Positions 44,930-54,093 of a DNA stretch of 64,000 nt are shown in pieces (position 1 is the stretch's first letter; each line of letters starts with the position of its first letter). Source of the stretch: M0103 sp040386155 (GTDB lineage: Bacteria; Bacteroidota; Bacteroidia; Flavobacteriales_D; Crocinitomicaceae); the NCBI GenBank assembly GCA_040386155.1, contig JAZKFZ010000003.1, positions 186,001 through 250,000 of the forward strand, written 5' to 3'. A model generated the notes under the pieces. The model searched no databases. It saw only the letters and a program-made list of their open reading frames with translations, and was not told the DNA's origin. The translations under genes were made by a program, and so were the position numbers.

Positions 44930-45664
44930 ATGAAATTACTAGGATTAACAATCGTTTTTTCAGTGTTATCATTGTATTCAAGTGGTCAAATTGACTTGAA
45001 TGATGTGGCTGATAAACAGAAAAAAGAAAAAGTAAAGAAAGAGGCATCCTTGAAATCAACTGCAATTTATCTAGGTGCCAACTGGTCGTATTGTTTTCGC
45101 TCCCTTGAAGTAAATGAGGGACTTTTTGGAGAACCACTGGGTGATAGAGAAAATGAAAAATACCTGAGCACATTTTCGTACAGTATTGGCTTGCAAAATC
45201 AAATCAATAATTTTCTTTTTTGGGACGGTGGAATTTCTCTCGCGGTAAATGGGGAGCAATTAACAACAACGATGAATGATACAACCACCAATCGAAAAAC
45301 GCAATACCGCTATTTGATGATGCCTCTTCGAATCAATGCCTTTTATGAAAACAAGGTGCGTATCAGTGGGGGACTTGGGGTAGCGCCTCAATTATTCCTC
45401 AATAGTAAAGAATTCGTTGAAATAACAAACAACACCACTGAAAATTCGAGTACATCAGAAAGTAAAAACAAAAATGGGTTCAATGCCTTTGCTGTCAGTG
45501 CGATTTTTAATGCTGGACTCTCAGTTCCGCTTTCGAAGAGTTTTTCTTTTTGGTTGTCGCCTGAAGTTCGCATCCAACTCAATTCCTCCTACGCGAAAAC
45601 GCAGCCATACATTCACAAAGGAAGAGCATTCGGACTCAATTTTGGTTTTTTAATGAAGTTGTGA
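44930..45664 (+). CDS. Outer-membrane beta-barrel protein
   Basis: 244 residues, starting one base after the SUI1 stop. A signal peptide (MKLLGLTIVFSVLSLYSSGQ) is followed by a Lys-rich segment and then beta-barrel strands (AIYLGANWSYCFRSLEV, RISGGLGVAPQLFLNSKEF, GRAFGLNFGFLMKL). It resembles the OmpA/PorT-like barrel group common in this phylum. Function unknown. Confidence 0.82.
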   Translation: MKLLGLTIVFSVLSLYSSGQIDLNDVADKQKKEKVKKEASLKSTAIYLGANWSYCFRSLEVNEGLFGEPLGDRENEKYLSTFSYSIGLQNQINNFLFWDGGISLAVNGEQLTTTMNDTTTNRKTQYRYLMMPLRINAFYENKVRISGGLGVAPQLFLNSKEFVEITNNTTENSSTSESKNKNGFNAFAVSAIFNAGLSVPLSKSFSFWLSPEVRIQLNSSYAKTQPYIHKGRAFGLNFGFLMKL

Positions 45665-45720
45665 TAAGAAAATAGGAAATAAATAACATTCGTTTTTATA
45701 GGGGGCTAGATTTTTCTCAG

Positions 45721-45728
45721 TACGTTTG
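45721..45728 (+). promoter_or_regulatory. -7 element of a promoter before the RND locus
   Basis: TACGTTTG matches TAnnTTTG. It lies immediately upstream of the ATG at 45737, so transcripts from it would be nearly leaderless for that gene. Confidence 0.5.
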
Positions 45729-45736
45729 TGACAGAA

Positions 45737-46141
45737 ATGAATTTTCGCTTCGTTAAATATTTATTGATTCTCGGCTTTATTTTTTTAAAGTCCACGATTG
45801 GTTTTTCAAATAATGAGACGCAATCGAATCATTTATCACTTTTCAAAACTTCCAGTATTGCTGATGTTCAAGAGCAAAGCACCAGCGAATTTGTTTTTCA
45901 AAATTTTCATCATTCTGGCCAAGGAAATACCTTGTTTTTTGAAATAAATGAAGACAATGAAGAAGACGACGAAGTACAAGATGTGCTTGATCATGTATCA
46001 CTTGTAAGCTCAAAAGAATCTTTCATTCATTTTTTTCCTGTAGTTGATACAGAATATTTAAAACCACAGCTGCAATTTCAGCCCTTGGGATTAAGAAGTA
46101 ATACCTTACTTTTTATCGTGTTCAGATTCATCCGAATTTGA
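45737..46141 (+). CDS. Small secreted acidic protein of unknown function
   Basis: 134 residues from ATG 45737 (a GTG lies at 45728). A signal peptide (FVKYLLILGFIFLKSTIGFS) is followed by a mature part with an acidic run (NEDNEEDDEVQD) and no family I recognise; the C-terminus is aromatic/Arg-rich (LLFIVFRFIRI). It lies 77 bp upstream of the adaptor gene of the efflux operon, so a link to that system is possible. Confidence 0.6.
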   Translation: MNFRFVKYLLILGFIFLKSTIGFSNNETQSNHLSLFKTSSIADVQEQSTSEFVFQNFHHSGQGNTLFFEINEDNEEDDEVQDVLDHVSLVSSKESFIHFFPVVDTEYLKPQLQFQPLGLRSNTLLFIVFRFIRI

Positions 46142-46166
46142 TCAAATTATACAGTTTTGTTTTAAT

Positions 46167-46184
46167 GTGATAATCTCTTATCAC
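46167..46184. promoter_or_regulatory. 18-bp dyad upstream of the efflux operon
   Basis: GTGATAA TCTC TTATCAC is a perfect 7-bp inverted repeat with a 4-base spacer, 34 bases before the adaptor ATG. It has the form of an operator for a dimeric regulator; no T-run follows, so it is not a terminator. No regulator gene is adjacent. Confidence 0.5.
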
Positions 46185-46217
46185 CAGTCTGTATAGGTTT
46201 TAAATCAATTTTACTTT

Positions 46218-47306
46218 ATGAAAAAATTTCTTTTGCTGATAAGCTCAGCAGCATTGTTGTCTGTTATTTCCTCTTGTAGTCACACCGAAGAAGATGAGAT
46301 CGAAGATGATATAAAATACATCGTAACAAGTCCTTTAGTGCAGGACACCACAGTATTAAAAGATTATGTTTGTCAAATTCGATCCATTCAACACATCGAG
46401 TTGCGTGCCTTGGAAAAAGGGTATTTGCAAAACATTTATGTAGATGAAGGTCAAACTGTAAAGAAGGGTCAATTGATGTTTCAAATCATGCCTCTTTTAT
46501 ACAAGGCGGAGTACATGAAGGCGAAAGCAGAAGTAGACTATGCGCAGATCGAATATCGAAATACTAAATCGCTAGCGGATAGCAATGTTGTTTCAAAAAA
46601 CGAACTTGCGCTTGCCAGAGCCAATTTAGATAGAGCAATTGCACAAATGCAAATGGCAAAGGTTCATCTTGGCTTCACAGAAATTAGAGCGCCATTTGAT
46701 GGAATTATGGATCGCTTCAATGTTCGACTTGGAAGTTTGGTGGATGAAGGTGAGTTGTTGTCGACACTTTCCGATAATTCGAAGCTGTGGGTGTATTTCA
46801 ATGTCCCTGAATCGGAATACATCGATTATGCACGTAAACATCTGGCAGGTGATAAGATTGGTGTTCAATTGATGATGGCCAACAATGAGTTGTATGAACA
46901 CGGTGGCTTTATTGAAACCATTGAAGCTGATTTCAACAACGAAACAGGTAACATTGCATTTAGAGCAAACTTCCCAAATCCAAATCGCTTACTTCGTCAC
47001 GGTGAAACTGGAAATATTTTGATGGAATCGACTTTTAAAAATGCGATCATCATCCCTCAAAAGGCAACTTTCGAGATCTTAGAGAAAAAGTATGTTTTTA
47101 TAGTCGATAAAAAGAACATCGTACATCAAGTTGAAGTGAAAATTGCTGCTGAAATGCCAGATTTATATGTTATTGCCGGCGGTTTAAAGAAAGATAGCAA
47201 AATTGTTCTGGAAGGTATCAGAAAGGTGAAAGATGGAGATAAAATCGCCTTCACGTTTCAAAATCCAAAAGATGTGATTCCCAAGTTGAATGTCTACGTT
47301 GAGTAA
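46218..47306 (+). CDS. RND efflux periplasmic adaptor lipoprotein
   Basis: Membrane-fusion protein linking the pump to the outer-membrane channel. 362 residues; lipoprotein signal MKKFLLLISSAALLSVISSC. The hairpin and lipoyl halves are seen in ALEKGYLQNIYVDEGQTVKK and LGFTEIRAPFDGIMDRF, followed by a beta-barrel with GNILMESTF. First gene of the three-gene operon; the pump starts 24 bases after its stop. Confidence 0.94.
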   Translation: MKKFLLLISSAALLSVISSCSHTEEDEIEDDIKYIVTSPLVQDTTVLKDYVCQIRSIQHIELRALEKGYLQNIYVDEGQTVKKGQLMFQIMPLLYKAEYMKAKAEVDYAQIEYRNTKSLADSNVVSKNELALARANLDRAIAQMQMAKVHLGFTEIRAPFDGIMDRFNVRLGSLVDEGELLSTLSDNSKLWVYFNVPESEYIDYARKHLAGDKIGVQLMMANNELYEHGGFIETIEADFNNETGNIAFRANFPNPNRLLRHGETGNILMESTFKNAIIIPQKATFEILEKKYVFIVDKKNIVHQVEVKIAAEMPDLYVIAGGLKKDSKIVLEGIRKVKDGDKIAFTFQNPKDVIPKLNVYVE

Positions 47307-47330
47307 CTAATAAACTAATAGTTAAAGATC

Positions 47331-50300
47331 ATGTTTTCAAAATTCATAAAACGCCCCGTACTGGCGATCATCATGTCGATTGTCATTGTATTTATGGGAG
47401 TACTATCCATCTATACCTTACCAACGTCGCAGTTTCCTGATATTGCGCCACCCATGGTAATGGTATCTGCTTCCTACCCAGGAGCAAGTGCTAAAACACT
47501 GACTGAATCTGTGCTTATTCCATTAGAGCAAGCCATCAATGGTGCTTGGGGCATGCGGTACATGACTTCCGATGCTACGAGTGCGGGAGAGTGTAATATC
47601 CAAATTGTATTTGAGCCAGGAACCGATCCAAATCAGGCACTTGTGCAAATTTCAAATAGAGTGGAGCAGGTACGAAATCGACTTCCAGATCTAGTGCAAC
47701 GAGAAGGAGTGATTATTACTCCTATCATGCCAAGTATGTTGATGTATGTAAATTTATATAGCAAGGATACCAGTGCGAATATGAAATTCTTGTTTAACTA
47801 CGCTGGTGTGAATATGATTCCTGAACTACAACGTATCAAAGGAATTGGTCAGGCTAAAATATTAGGAAGTCGTCAGTATGCAATGCGAATTTGGTTGAAT
47901 CCCGAGCGAATGAGAGCCTACAATGTTTCTCCAGATGAGGTCATGGAATCTCTTTCTGAGCAAAGTATCATCGGTAAGCCAGGTCGTATTGGTCGTGGTG
48001 ACGGAAGCAGAGCAGAGGCGCTAGAGTATGTTTTGGCATATAAAGATCGCTACAATGAACCGAAGCAGTACGAGGATGTGATCATCAGAGCGAATTCGCA
48101 AGGAGAAATTTTGCGATTGAAGGACATTGCCACGGTTTCACTCGGAAGTGAATATTACGATATCTATTCTAATTTGAACGAATTTCCTTCGGCGGCCATC
48201 GTTTTGAAACAAACATACGGGAGCAATGCCAGTGAAGTCATCAAAAACGTGAAAACTCAATTGGCAGAACTGAAAAAATCATTCCCTCCAGGCATGGATT
48301 TCGAGGTGAGTTATGACGTTTCTAAATTCTTAGATGCCTCCACAGAAAATGTAATTCACACACTGCGTGATGCATTTATTTTAGTTGCTTTAGTAGTATT
48401 TGTTTTCTTGGGCGATTGGCGATCCACCTTAATTCCAACACTGGCTGTACCAATTTCCCTCATTGGAGCTTTCTTTTTCTTGCATTTGTTTGGACTCACC
48501 ATCAACATGATTACGCTTTTCGCCCTGGTACTTGCCATCGGAATTGTCGTCGATGATGCCATTGTGGTGGTAGAGGCGGTGCATGCCAAAATGGAAGAGG
48601 TACATGTTTCTCCTTTTCAAGCTGTAAAATTGGTGCTTGGAGAAATCTCCGGTGCTGTTATTGCCATTACATTGTTAATGACGGCGGTGTTTGTTCCAGT
48701 AGCATTTATGTCGGGTCCTGTTGGAGTGTTTTATAGACAGTTTTCCATCACAATGGCCAGCTCAATCATTCTTTCTGGAATAGTAGCCTTGACATTAACT
48801 CCTGTATTATGTGCAATGATTTTAAAAAATACGCACGACAAACCAAAGAAGCGAACTATTCTAACACGATTGCTTGATTCATTCAATCGTGGTTTTGAGA
48901 AATTAACAAATGTATATGTTGCACTGTTGCGAAAAATAGCACACAAACCATTGATTACTGCAGGAATGTGGTTAAGTTTTGTTGTCGGAATTTATTTCGT
49001 GTCGAGCAGTCTACCTTCTGGATTTATTCCAGGTGAAGATCAAGGTATGTTGTATGCGATTGTGCAAACACCTCCGGGATCAACATTGGAGCGCACCAAT
49101 GATATTTCTCGACAATTGAAGGATATAATTTTGGAAGTGGAAGGCGTGCAATCCGTTTCCTCCATTGCTGGATATGAAGTATTGACGGAAGGTCGAGGGT
49201 CGAATGCCGGAACCTGTTTGATTAACCTAAAAGCTTGGTCTGACCGCAAAAATTCCGTTAGCGATGTCATCGAAATTCTGGAGAAAAAAGCCAGAAAGAT
49301 TCCTGGTGCCACGATCGAATTTTTTGATCCACCAGCAGTACCAGGATTTGGCGCAGCAGGAGGATTTGCACTTCAATTGTTAGACAAAACCAATTCAGGT
49401 GACTACAAACAATTGGAAACGGTTACCAACGAGTTTTTGACGAAATTGAAAAAACGGAAAGAATTAACAGGTTTGTTTACCTTCTTCTCTGCGAATTATC
49501 CGCAATACGAGATCGAAATTGACAATGAATTGGCGATGCAAAAAGGAGTTTCCATAGGAAATGCAATGAATACTTTGTCAATATTTGTCGGAAGTACCTA
49601 CGAACTTGGATTTATCAAGTATCAACGATTCTTCAAAGTATTCGTTCAGGCCGATCCAGATTTTAGAAAATTGCCGAAAGATGTGTTGAATTTGTGGGTG
49701 AAAAATGATCAAGGTGAAATGGTTCCTTTCTCTGCATTTATGCGCATTGTGAAGAAACAAGGCGCCAACGAGATTAATCGCTTTAACATGTACAATACGG
49801 CTGCCATTCGTGGAGGAGCTGCTACAGGATTTAGTAGTGGTGAGGCCATTAAAGCAGTGCAAGAGGTTGCCGCGGAAACCTTACCTCGTGGTTATGACAT
49901 CGACTGGGCAGCACTTTCGTATGATGAGGTACGTAGAGGAAACGAAGCGATTGTGATTTTCATCATCGTACTAGCATTTGTGTACTTCGTGTTAGCTGCG
50001 CAGTACGAGAGTTTCATTATTCCTTTGGCAGTAATTTTTTCCTTGCCAGCAGGGGTATTTGGTTCTTTCTTAATGATTAAAGGAATGGGACTCGCCAACG
50101 ATATTTATGCGCAGGTGGGACTGGTCATGCTCGTGGGGCTCCTCGGTAAAAATGCCGTTTTGATTGTCGAATTTGCCGTTCAGAAGCACAATCAAGGTGC
50201 AACAGTGCTGGAAGCAGCCATTGAAGGAGCAAAAGTGCGATTTAGACCGATTTTAATGACATCATTTGCGTTTATTGCCGGACTGATTCCACTAGTGATG

Positions 50301-50501
50301 GCACATGGAGCAGGAGCGCTTGGTAATAGAACAATTGGTGGTTCAGCACTTGGAGGAATGCTCTTCGGAACTCTATTTGGTGTTATTATCGTTCCAGGTT
50401 TGTACTACATTTTTGGAAGTTTAGCTTCTGGAAGACAATTAATTAAAGACGAAGAAGAAGGTCCATTAACTGAAGATTTTGTACACTATGTTGAAAAATA
50501 A
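47331..50501 (+). CDS. RND (HAE1/AcrB-type) efflux pump, inner-membrane subunit
   Basis: Proton-driven drug/lipophile exporter, 1056 residues, normal AcrB length. It opens FIKRPVLAIIMSIVIVFMG, has two porter/docking loops and twelve membrane helices. The proton-relay region LALVLAIGIVVDDAIVVVEA (with Asp-Asp) is in helix 4, and the family signature GNRTIGGSALGGMLFGT is near the end. The stop is 14 bases inside the channel gene. Confidence 0.96.
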   Translation: MFSKFIKRPVLAIIMSIVIVFMGVLSIYTLPTSQFPDIAPPMVMVSASYPGASAKTLTESVLIPLEQAINGAWGMRYMTSDATSAGECNIQIVFEPGTDPNQALVQISNRVEQVRNRLPDLVQREGVIITPIMPSMLMYVNLYSKDTSANMKFLFNYAGVNMIPELQRIKGIGQAKILGSRQYAMRIWLNPERMRAYNVSPDEVMESLSEQSIIGKPGRIGRGDGSRAEALEYVLAYKDRYNEPKQYEDVIIRANSQGEILRLKDIATVSLGSEYYDIYSNLNEFPSAAIVLKQTYGSNASEVIKNVKTQLAELKKSFPPGMDFEVSYDVSKFLDASTENVIHTLRDAFILVALVVFVFLGDWRSTLIPTLAVPISLIGAFFFLHLFGLTINMITLFALVLAIGIVVDDAIVVVEAVHAKMEEVHVSPFQAVKLVLGEISGAVIAITLLMTAVFVPVAFMSGPVGVFYRQFSITMASSIILSGIVALTLTPVLCAMILKNTHDKPKKRTILTRLLDSFNRGFEKLTNVYVALLRKIAHKPLITAGMWLSFVVGIYFVSSSLPSGFIPGEDQGMLYAIVQTPPGSTLERTNDISRQLKDIILEVEGVQSVSSIAGYEVLTEGRGSNAGTCLINLKAWSDRKNSVSDVIEILEKKARKIPGATIEFFDPPAVPGFGAAGGFALQLLDKTNSGDYKQLETVTNEFLTKLKKRKELTGLFTFFSANYPQYEIEIDNELAMQKGVSIGNAMNTLSIFVGSTYELGFIKYQRFFKVFVQADPDFRKLPKDVLNLWVKNDQGEMVPFSAFMRIVKKQGANEINRFNMYNTAAIRGGAATGFSSGEAIKAVQEVAAETLPRGYDIDWAALSYDEVRRGNEAIVIFIIVLAFVYFVLAAQYESFIIPLAVIFSLPAGVFGSFLMIKGMGLANDIYAQVGLVMLVGLLGKNAVLIVEFAVQKHNQGATVLEAAIEGAKVRFRPILMTSFAFIAGLIPLVMAHGAGALGNRTIGGSALGGMLFGTLFGVIIVPGLYYIFGSLASGRQLIKDEEEGPLTEDFVHYVEK

Positions 50502-51921
50502 TAAAAATTGGGTAGCGATAATGGGATTATCGCTACTCACTTTCTCTTCATGTAAAGCACCTTCATACGTGCGTGACGAGAAAATTGATACTATTCCCCA
50601 AAGCTATTTGAATCAGTCGACGGATACGACCACGATTGGAGCAATGGGTTGGAAATCATTTTTCAAAGATCCTTTGTTGCTAGCCTTGATCGATTCTGCC
50701 TTGGTTAATAATCAGGAGTTGAATATTCAACTCATGGAACTACAGATTGGAAACAATGAGGTGATGGCAAGAAAAGGGGAATACCTTCCAAGTTTAGGAG
50801 CCAGAATTGGAGGAGGAGCTGACAAAGTTGCACGATATACCACCCATGGAGCAATGGAAGAATCCGTTGAAATGGAACCAGGAAAAGCAATTCCGAAAGT
50901 GGTTGGTGATCTTCATCTTGGTGTATACGCAAGCTGGGAGGTCGATATCTGGAAAAAATTACGCAATGCAAAATATGCAGCACAGCAGCGCTATTTAGCA
51001 AGTGTGGAAGGACGAAATTTCATGACCACGCAAATTGTCGCCGAAATAGCGAACTCTTACTACGACTTATTGGCGTTTGACAAGCAACTGGAAATTTTGG
51101 ATCAAAATATCGAAATTCAATCCAATGCCTTGAAAATTGTGCGAATGGAAAAATTAGCAGCACGGGTTACTGAATTAGCTGTTTTGAAGTTTGAAGCGGA
51201 GGTGTATTACACAAAAAGTTTGCGTTTTGAAATTCAACAGAAAATCACAGAGGTAGAAAACAGAATCAATTTATTGGTCGGTCGTTTTCCGCAAGCAGTA
51301 GCGAGAAATGCTGCAACGTTTGAATCTGCGGTGCCAGAAGATATTAATTCAGGAATTCCAGCGCAACTAATTGATTTAAGAACTGACGTAAAGCAAGCAG
51401 AATTGAATTTAAAAGCGGCAAAATTGGATGTCAAGGTCGCGAAAGCTAGCTTTTATCCAACACTTAGTTTGGACGGTGGTTTGGGCTTAAATGCCTTTAA
51501 CCCCAAGTACATTATTCGACCACAGTCTATTTTGTACAATATTGCAGGCAATATGGTAGCGCCATTATTGAATAGAAATGCGCTGAAAGCCAACTACTAC
51601 AATACAAATGCAAAGCAAATGCAGTCGATTTTTAATTACGAGCGAACAATTCTTAATGCAGTGGTAGAAGTGACTAATCAAATTAGCAATATCGACAATT
51701 TGAAGAAAACGTACGATTTCAAAAATCAGCAGGTTAGTTCATTAACGGGAGCCATTAAAGTTTCAAATGATTTGTTTGCGTCAGCGCGAGCAGATTACAT
51801 GGAAATTTTACTGACGCAACGCGATGTTGTTGAAGCAAAATTTGATTTAGTGGAAACAAAAAATAAACAATTTCAAGCGCGTATCAACATTTACAAAGCG
51901 CTAGGAGGTGGTTGGAAATAA
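50488..51921 (+). CDS. RND efflux outer-membrane channel lipoprotein (TolC/NodT family)
   Basis: 477 residues from ATG 50488 (a TTG lies 9 bases before). The lipoprotein signal WVAIMGLSLLTFSSCKAPSY precedes the two-repeat outer-membrane-factor fold (ASWEVDIWKKLRNAKYAAQQ, VASASFYPTLSLD-type segment, SARADYMEILLTQRDVVEA). Last gene of the operon; overlaps the pump by 14 bases and is followed by a strong terminator. Confidence 0.95.
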   Translation: MLKNNKNWVAIMGLSLLTFSSCKAPSYVRDEKIDTIPQSYLNQSTDTTTIGAMGWKSFFKDPLLLALIDSALVNNQELNIQLMELQIGNNEVMARKGEYLPSLGARIGGGADKVARYTTHGAMEESVEMEPGKAIPKVVGDLHLGVYASWEVDIWKKLRNAKYAAQQRYLASVEGRNFMTTQIVAEIANSYYDLLAFDKQLEILDQNIEIQSNALKIVRMEKLAARVTELAVLKFEAEVYYTKSLRFEIQQKITEVENRINLLVGRFPQAVARNAATFESAVPEDINSGIPAQLIDLRTDVKQAELNLKAAKLDVKVAKASFYPTLSLDGGLGLNAFNPKYIIRPQSILYNIAGNMVAPLLNRNALKANYYNTNAKQMQSIFNYERTILNAVVEVTNQISNIDNLKKTYDFKNQQVSSLTGAIKVSNDLFASARADYMEILLTQRDVVEAKFDLVETKNKQFQARINIYKALGGGWK

Positions 51922-51942
51922 ACTCTACCGCTTACAATTTAC

Positions 51943-51978
51943 CAGTTAATGGAGAGAAGGAAGCAGCAATGCTTCCTT
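51943..51978. repeat. Left copy of the 36-bp direct repeat flanking the cassette block
   Basis: Starts CAGTTAATGGAGAGAAGGAA and ends ATGCTTCCTT; matches 56397-56432 at 34 of 36 positions without gaps. It overlaps the terminator of the efflux operon. The two copies bracket the whole cassette array. Confidence 0.92.
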
Positions 51979-51986
51979 CTTTTTTT
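51955..51986 (+). terminator. Terminator of the RND efflux operon
   Basis: AGAAGGAAGCA (51955-51965) and TGCTTCCTTCT (51970-51980) form a perfect 11-bp stem with a GCAA loop, followed by a T-run. Part of the flanking direct repeat. Confidence 0.93.
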
Positions 51987-51987
51987 C

Positions 51988-52261
51988 ACTGCCATTAGTT
52001 GTTGCAACTCATTTGTTAGAAAATGGAACAGATTTACGCTTCATCCAGGAATTATTGGGACATGGCAGTACTCGCACGACGGAAAAATATACACATGTGA
52101 GCAATCGCGACATTCAGAAAATTATTTCACCTTTTGATTTACTACAAAGAAAATTGAATTATTTTAGAGCAAACAAAAAAGGAAAAACCATACAAAGCCA
52201 ACAAATTCTGTTGTATAAGCACGGAAATACCTTTGTTTTAAATAAGTTATGTGTAATTTAA
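51988..52261 (+). pseudogene. Truncated tyrosine-recombinase gene (C-terminal part only)
   Basis: One frame reads VATHLLENGTDLRFIQELLG, HGSTRTTEKYTHVS, then NRDIQKIISPFDLL, the catalytic C-terminus of Xer/integrase-type recombinases, including the second His (LLGHGS) and the nucleophile Tyr (KYTHVS). The HxLRH box just before is scrambled (SLPLVVATH), and everything upstream, including the first catalytic Arg and Lys, is gone. The frame ends NKLCVI, and its last codons encode the GTTATGT box at 52246. The gene is not functional. Whether it was an integron-type (IntI-like) or Xer-type enzyme cannot be told from this fragment. Confidence 0.85.
52246..52252 (+). other. attI-like box at the left end of the cassette array
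   Basis: GTTATGT, overlapping the 3' end of the recombinase relic; it continues GTAA. The extended form pairs 9 of 10 with TACGCATAAC at the end of the first gene unit (52811-52820). It is therefore the left boundary of cassette 1. Confidence 0.6.
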
Positions 52262-52274
52262 AAACAGACGAAAT

Positions 52275-52808
52275 ATGTCAATGACACAAACAGCTTTCTT
52301 AAAAAAAGCAGACATACCGACAAATGGACAAATTCAAGACATTATCCAAAAACTTGGGTATGACTTCAAAGTATTGAGTGGACTTGAAAAACAAATAGAC
52401 CAAGATGGACTAGAATGTAGTATTAACGGACATCAAACATATTTTGAAACTTATGTCGACCTTGCAGATAATGTAATAGCCGACCACGAAGCAGATTGGA
52501 TTAAACCAGACATAACAAACCAAGACATTGCAATATCTTTTGTTTGGGGTGCGGACTTTGCAGCAGGTGCTTGTATCGGACTTATTTCGGTTGCTTTGAT
52601 TGACAATAGTAATGCCTTGATTTACTATATGGACGACCAAATGAAATATTCAAGAGAAATGTTACTTGCTGACACACCACAATTTCTTTCAGAACTTCAA
52701 AAGCAAAATAAAAGAAGTGAAAACCAACAAGGAACTGTTAAAACAATGCCGACAAACACACAGACTAAAAACACATTTTGGGACAAATTAAAAAACATAT
52801 TCAAATAA
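52275..52808 (+). CDS. Cassette 1: hypothetical protein
   Basis: 177 residues, ATG 26 bases after the left box. No signal peptide or membrane span. The first 130 residues look like one alpha/beta domain (DGLECSINGHQTYFETYVDL, QDIAISFVWGADFAAGACIG); the last 40 are a polar tail ending in an amphipathic FWDKLKNIFK. I do not recognise a family; an immunity- or inhibitor-like role would be a guess. Confidence 0.7.
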   Translation: MSMTQTAFLKKADIPTNGQIQDIIQKLGYDFKVLSGLEKQIDQDGLECSINGHQTYFETYVDLADNVIADHEADWIKPDITNQDIAISFVWGADFAAGACIGLISVALIDNSNALIYYMDDQMKYSREMLLADTPQFLSELQKQNKRSENQQGTVKTMPTNTQTKNTFWDKLKNIFK

Positions 52809-52813
52809 ACTAC

Positions 52814-52945
52814 GCATAACAGCAGTTTGGCAAAATGGCGGGTTTAGTGCTAAATTCAAAGGCAGTTCTTCGATTGAACTTTTGTGCAAAACTGAACATT
52901 TGTACTTCGATTTCCGCCACTTCGCCAAGCTGCAAAACGTTATAC
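52814..52945 (+). other. attC-like site after cassette 1
   Basis: GCATAAC (52814-52820), one A, arm GCAGTTTGGC (52822-52831); then a 92-nt middle with an inner TGGCGG/CCGCCA stem; then arm GCCAAGCTGC (52924-52933), AAAAC and GTTATAC (52939-52945). Arms pair 10/10 with one G-T. The 5' spacer is 1 nt and the 3' spacer is 5 nt. Length 132 bp is within the known attC range. Confidence 0.75.
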
Positions 52946-52986
52946 TTAACCGCAGATGCTTACCGAAAATACTATTATGACATAAT

Positions 52987-54093
52987 ATGAATAGATTACT
53001 AATAATAGGCAATGGATTTGACATTTCACATGGCTTGGAATCTAGATTTAAGGATTTTATCGAAGATTACTTTCGAAATGCGATTCATACCTTTATAGAA
53101 CAGAATAGTTATAGTGACGAATTATTTGAAATTGGATTTAAACATTCAGGATATGGTTTTGACAAAAGAACTAAACCTCCTGAAAAAAATGGAATTTTAG
53201 ATAAAGTTTCAGGATATAAAAGTGACTCATCTTATAAAGTAGTTTTTCATTCATTATTACTATCACGGATTTTCGATACAGCTTGTTCGTTGAACTGGGT
53301 AGATATTGAAATTATTTTTTTTCAAGTCTTAAACGCTACCAAACACGGTTATGAGAACTCAGACCAAAAAGGCGCAATTGAAAAAGTTAATTCTCAATTG
53401 GAATTTTTAAAAAACAAATTAATCACCTATTTAATTGGTCAAGAATCTAACAATCAGTCAAAAAATGCTGAAAAATCTGCTATTCTCAAATGTTTTACTG
53501 AAAAAATTAAAAAGAAAGAAATCGTAACAAAAAGATTAGTACTTGATACAACTCCTGATAATCTATATTTTTTAAATTTTAATTACACAAATGTTCTTGA
53601 GAATTATATTAAAGCATGTAGTAATGAAATCCCTACTGAAGTAAACTATATTCATGGAGATTTAACTCGTAAACATGGAGACCCAATATTCGGGTTTGGT
53701 GATGAATTAGATAAAAAATATCTTGAATTTGAAAACGAAAAGAATTACAATAGTCTAGTCAAGCACATAAAATCATTTGAATATCTAAAAACAAAAAATT
53801 TTTATAATTTAACTCGGTTCGTTGAATCGAGTGAGTTTCAAGTGCACATTTACGGTCATTCTTGCGGAATATCAGATAGAACCTTATTAAATCAGATTTT
53901 TGAGCATGAAAACTGCAAATCAATAAAGGTCTTTTATTATCGGCAAGAAAATGGCGAAAATGATTTTGTTGAAAAATCCTATGAGATTGCCAGACATTTT
54001 AGAAACAAAACAATATTCAGAAAAAAATTAGTACCAATGGAAATGTCTACTCCTATGCCTCAAATAATTAGGGATCAAAAAATAAAAGTATAA
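52987..54093 (+). CDS. Cassette 2: AbiH-family abortive-infection protein
   Basis: 368 residues. It opens LLIIGNGFDISHGLESRFKD, the N-terminal signature of AbiH phage-resistance proteins, and near the end has VHIYGHSCGISDRTLLNQIF, the matching GHSxxxxD motif. The middle is helical. AbiH blocks phage multiplication in lactococci by an unknown mechanism. The stop codon is inside the right-hand box GTATAAC, as is usual in compact cassettes. ATG is 42 bases after the left box. Confidence 0.9.
   Translation: MNRLLIIGNGFDISHGLESRFKDFIEDYFRNAIHTFIEQNSYSDELFEIGFKHSGYGFDKRTKPPEKNGILDKVSGYKSDSSYKVVFHSLLLSRIFDTACSLNWVDIEIIFFQVLNATKHGYENSDQKGAIEKVNSQLEFLKNKLITYLIGQESNNQSKNAEKSAILKCFTEKIKKKEIVTKRLVLDTTPDNLYFLNFNYTNVLENYIKACSNEIPTEVNYIHGDLTRKHGDPIFGFGDELDKKYLEFENEKNYNSLVKHIKSFEYLKTKNFYNLTRFVESSEFQVHIYGHSCGISDRTLLNQIFEHENCKSIKVFYYRQENGENDFVEKSYEIARHFRNKTIFRKKLVPMEMSTPMPQIIRDQKIKV

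Noticed and set aside
52013..52261. Open frame of 82 codons as a working gene
   Set aside because: It is the C-terminal end of a recombinase with the upstream catalytic part missing and a scrambled HxLRH box; recorded as a pseudogene.
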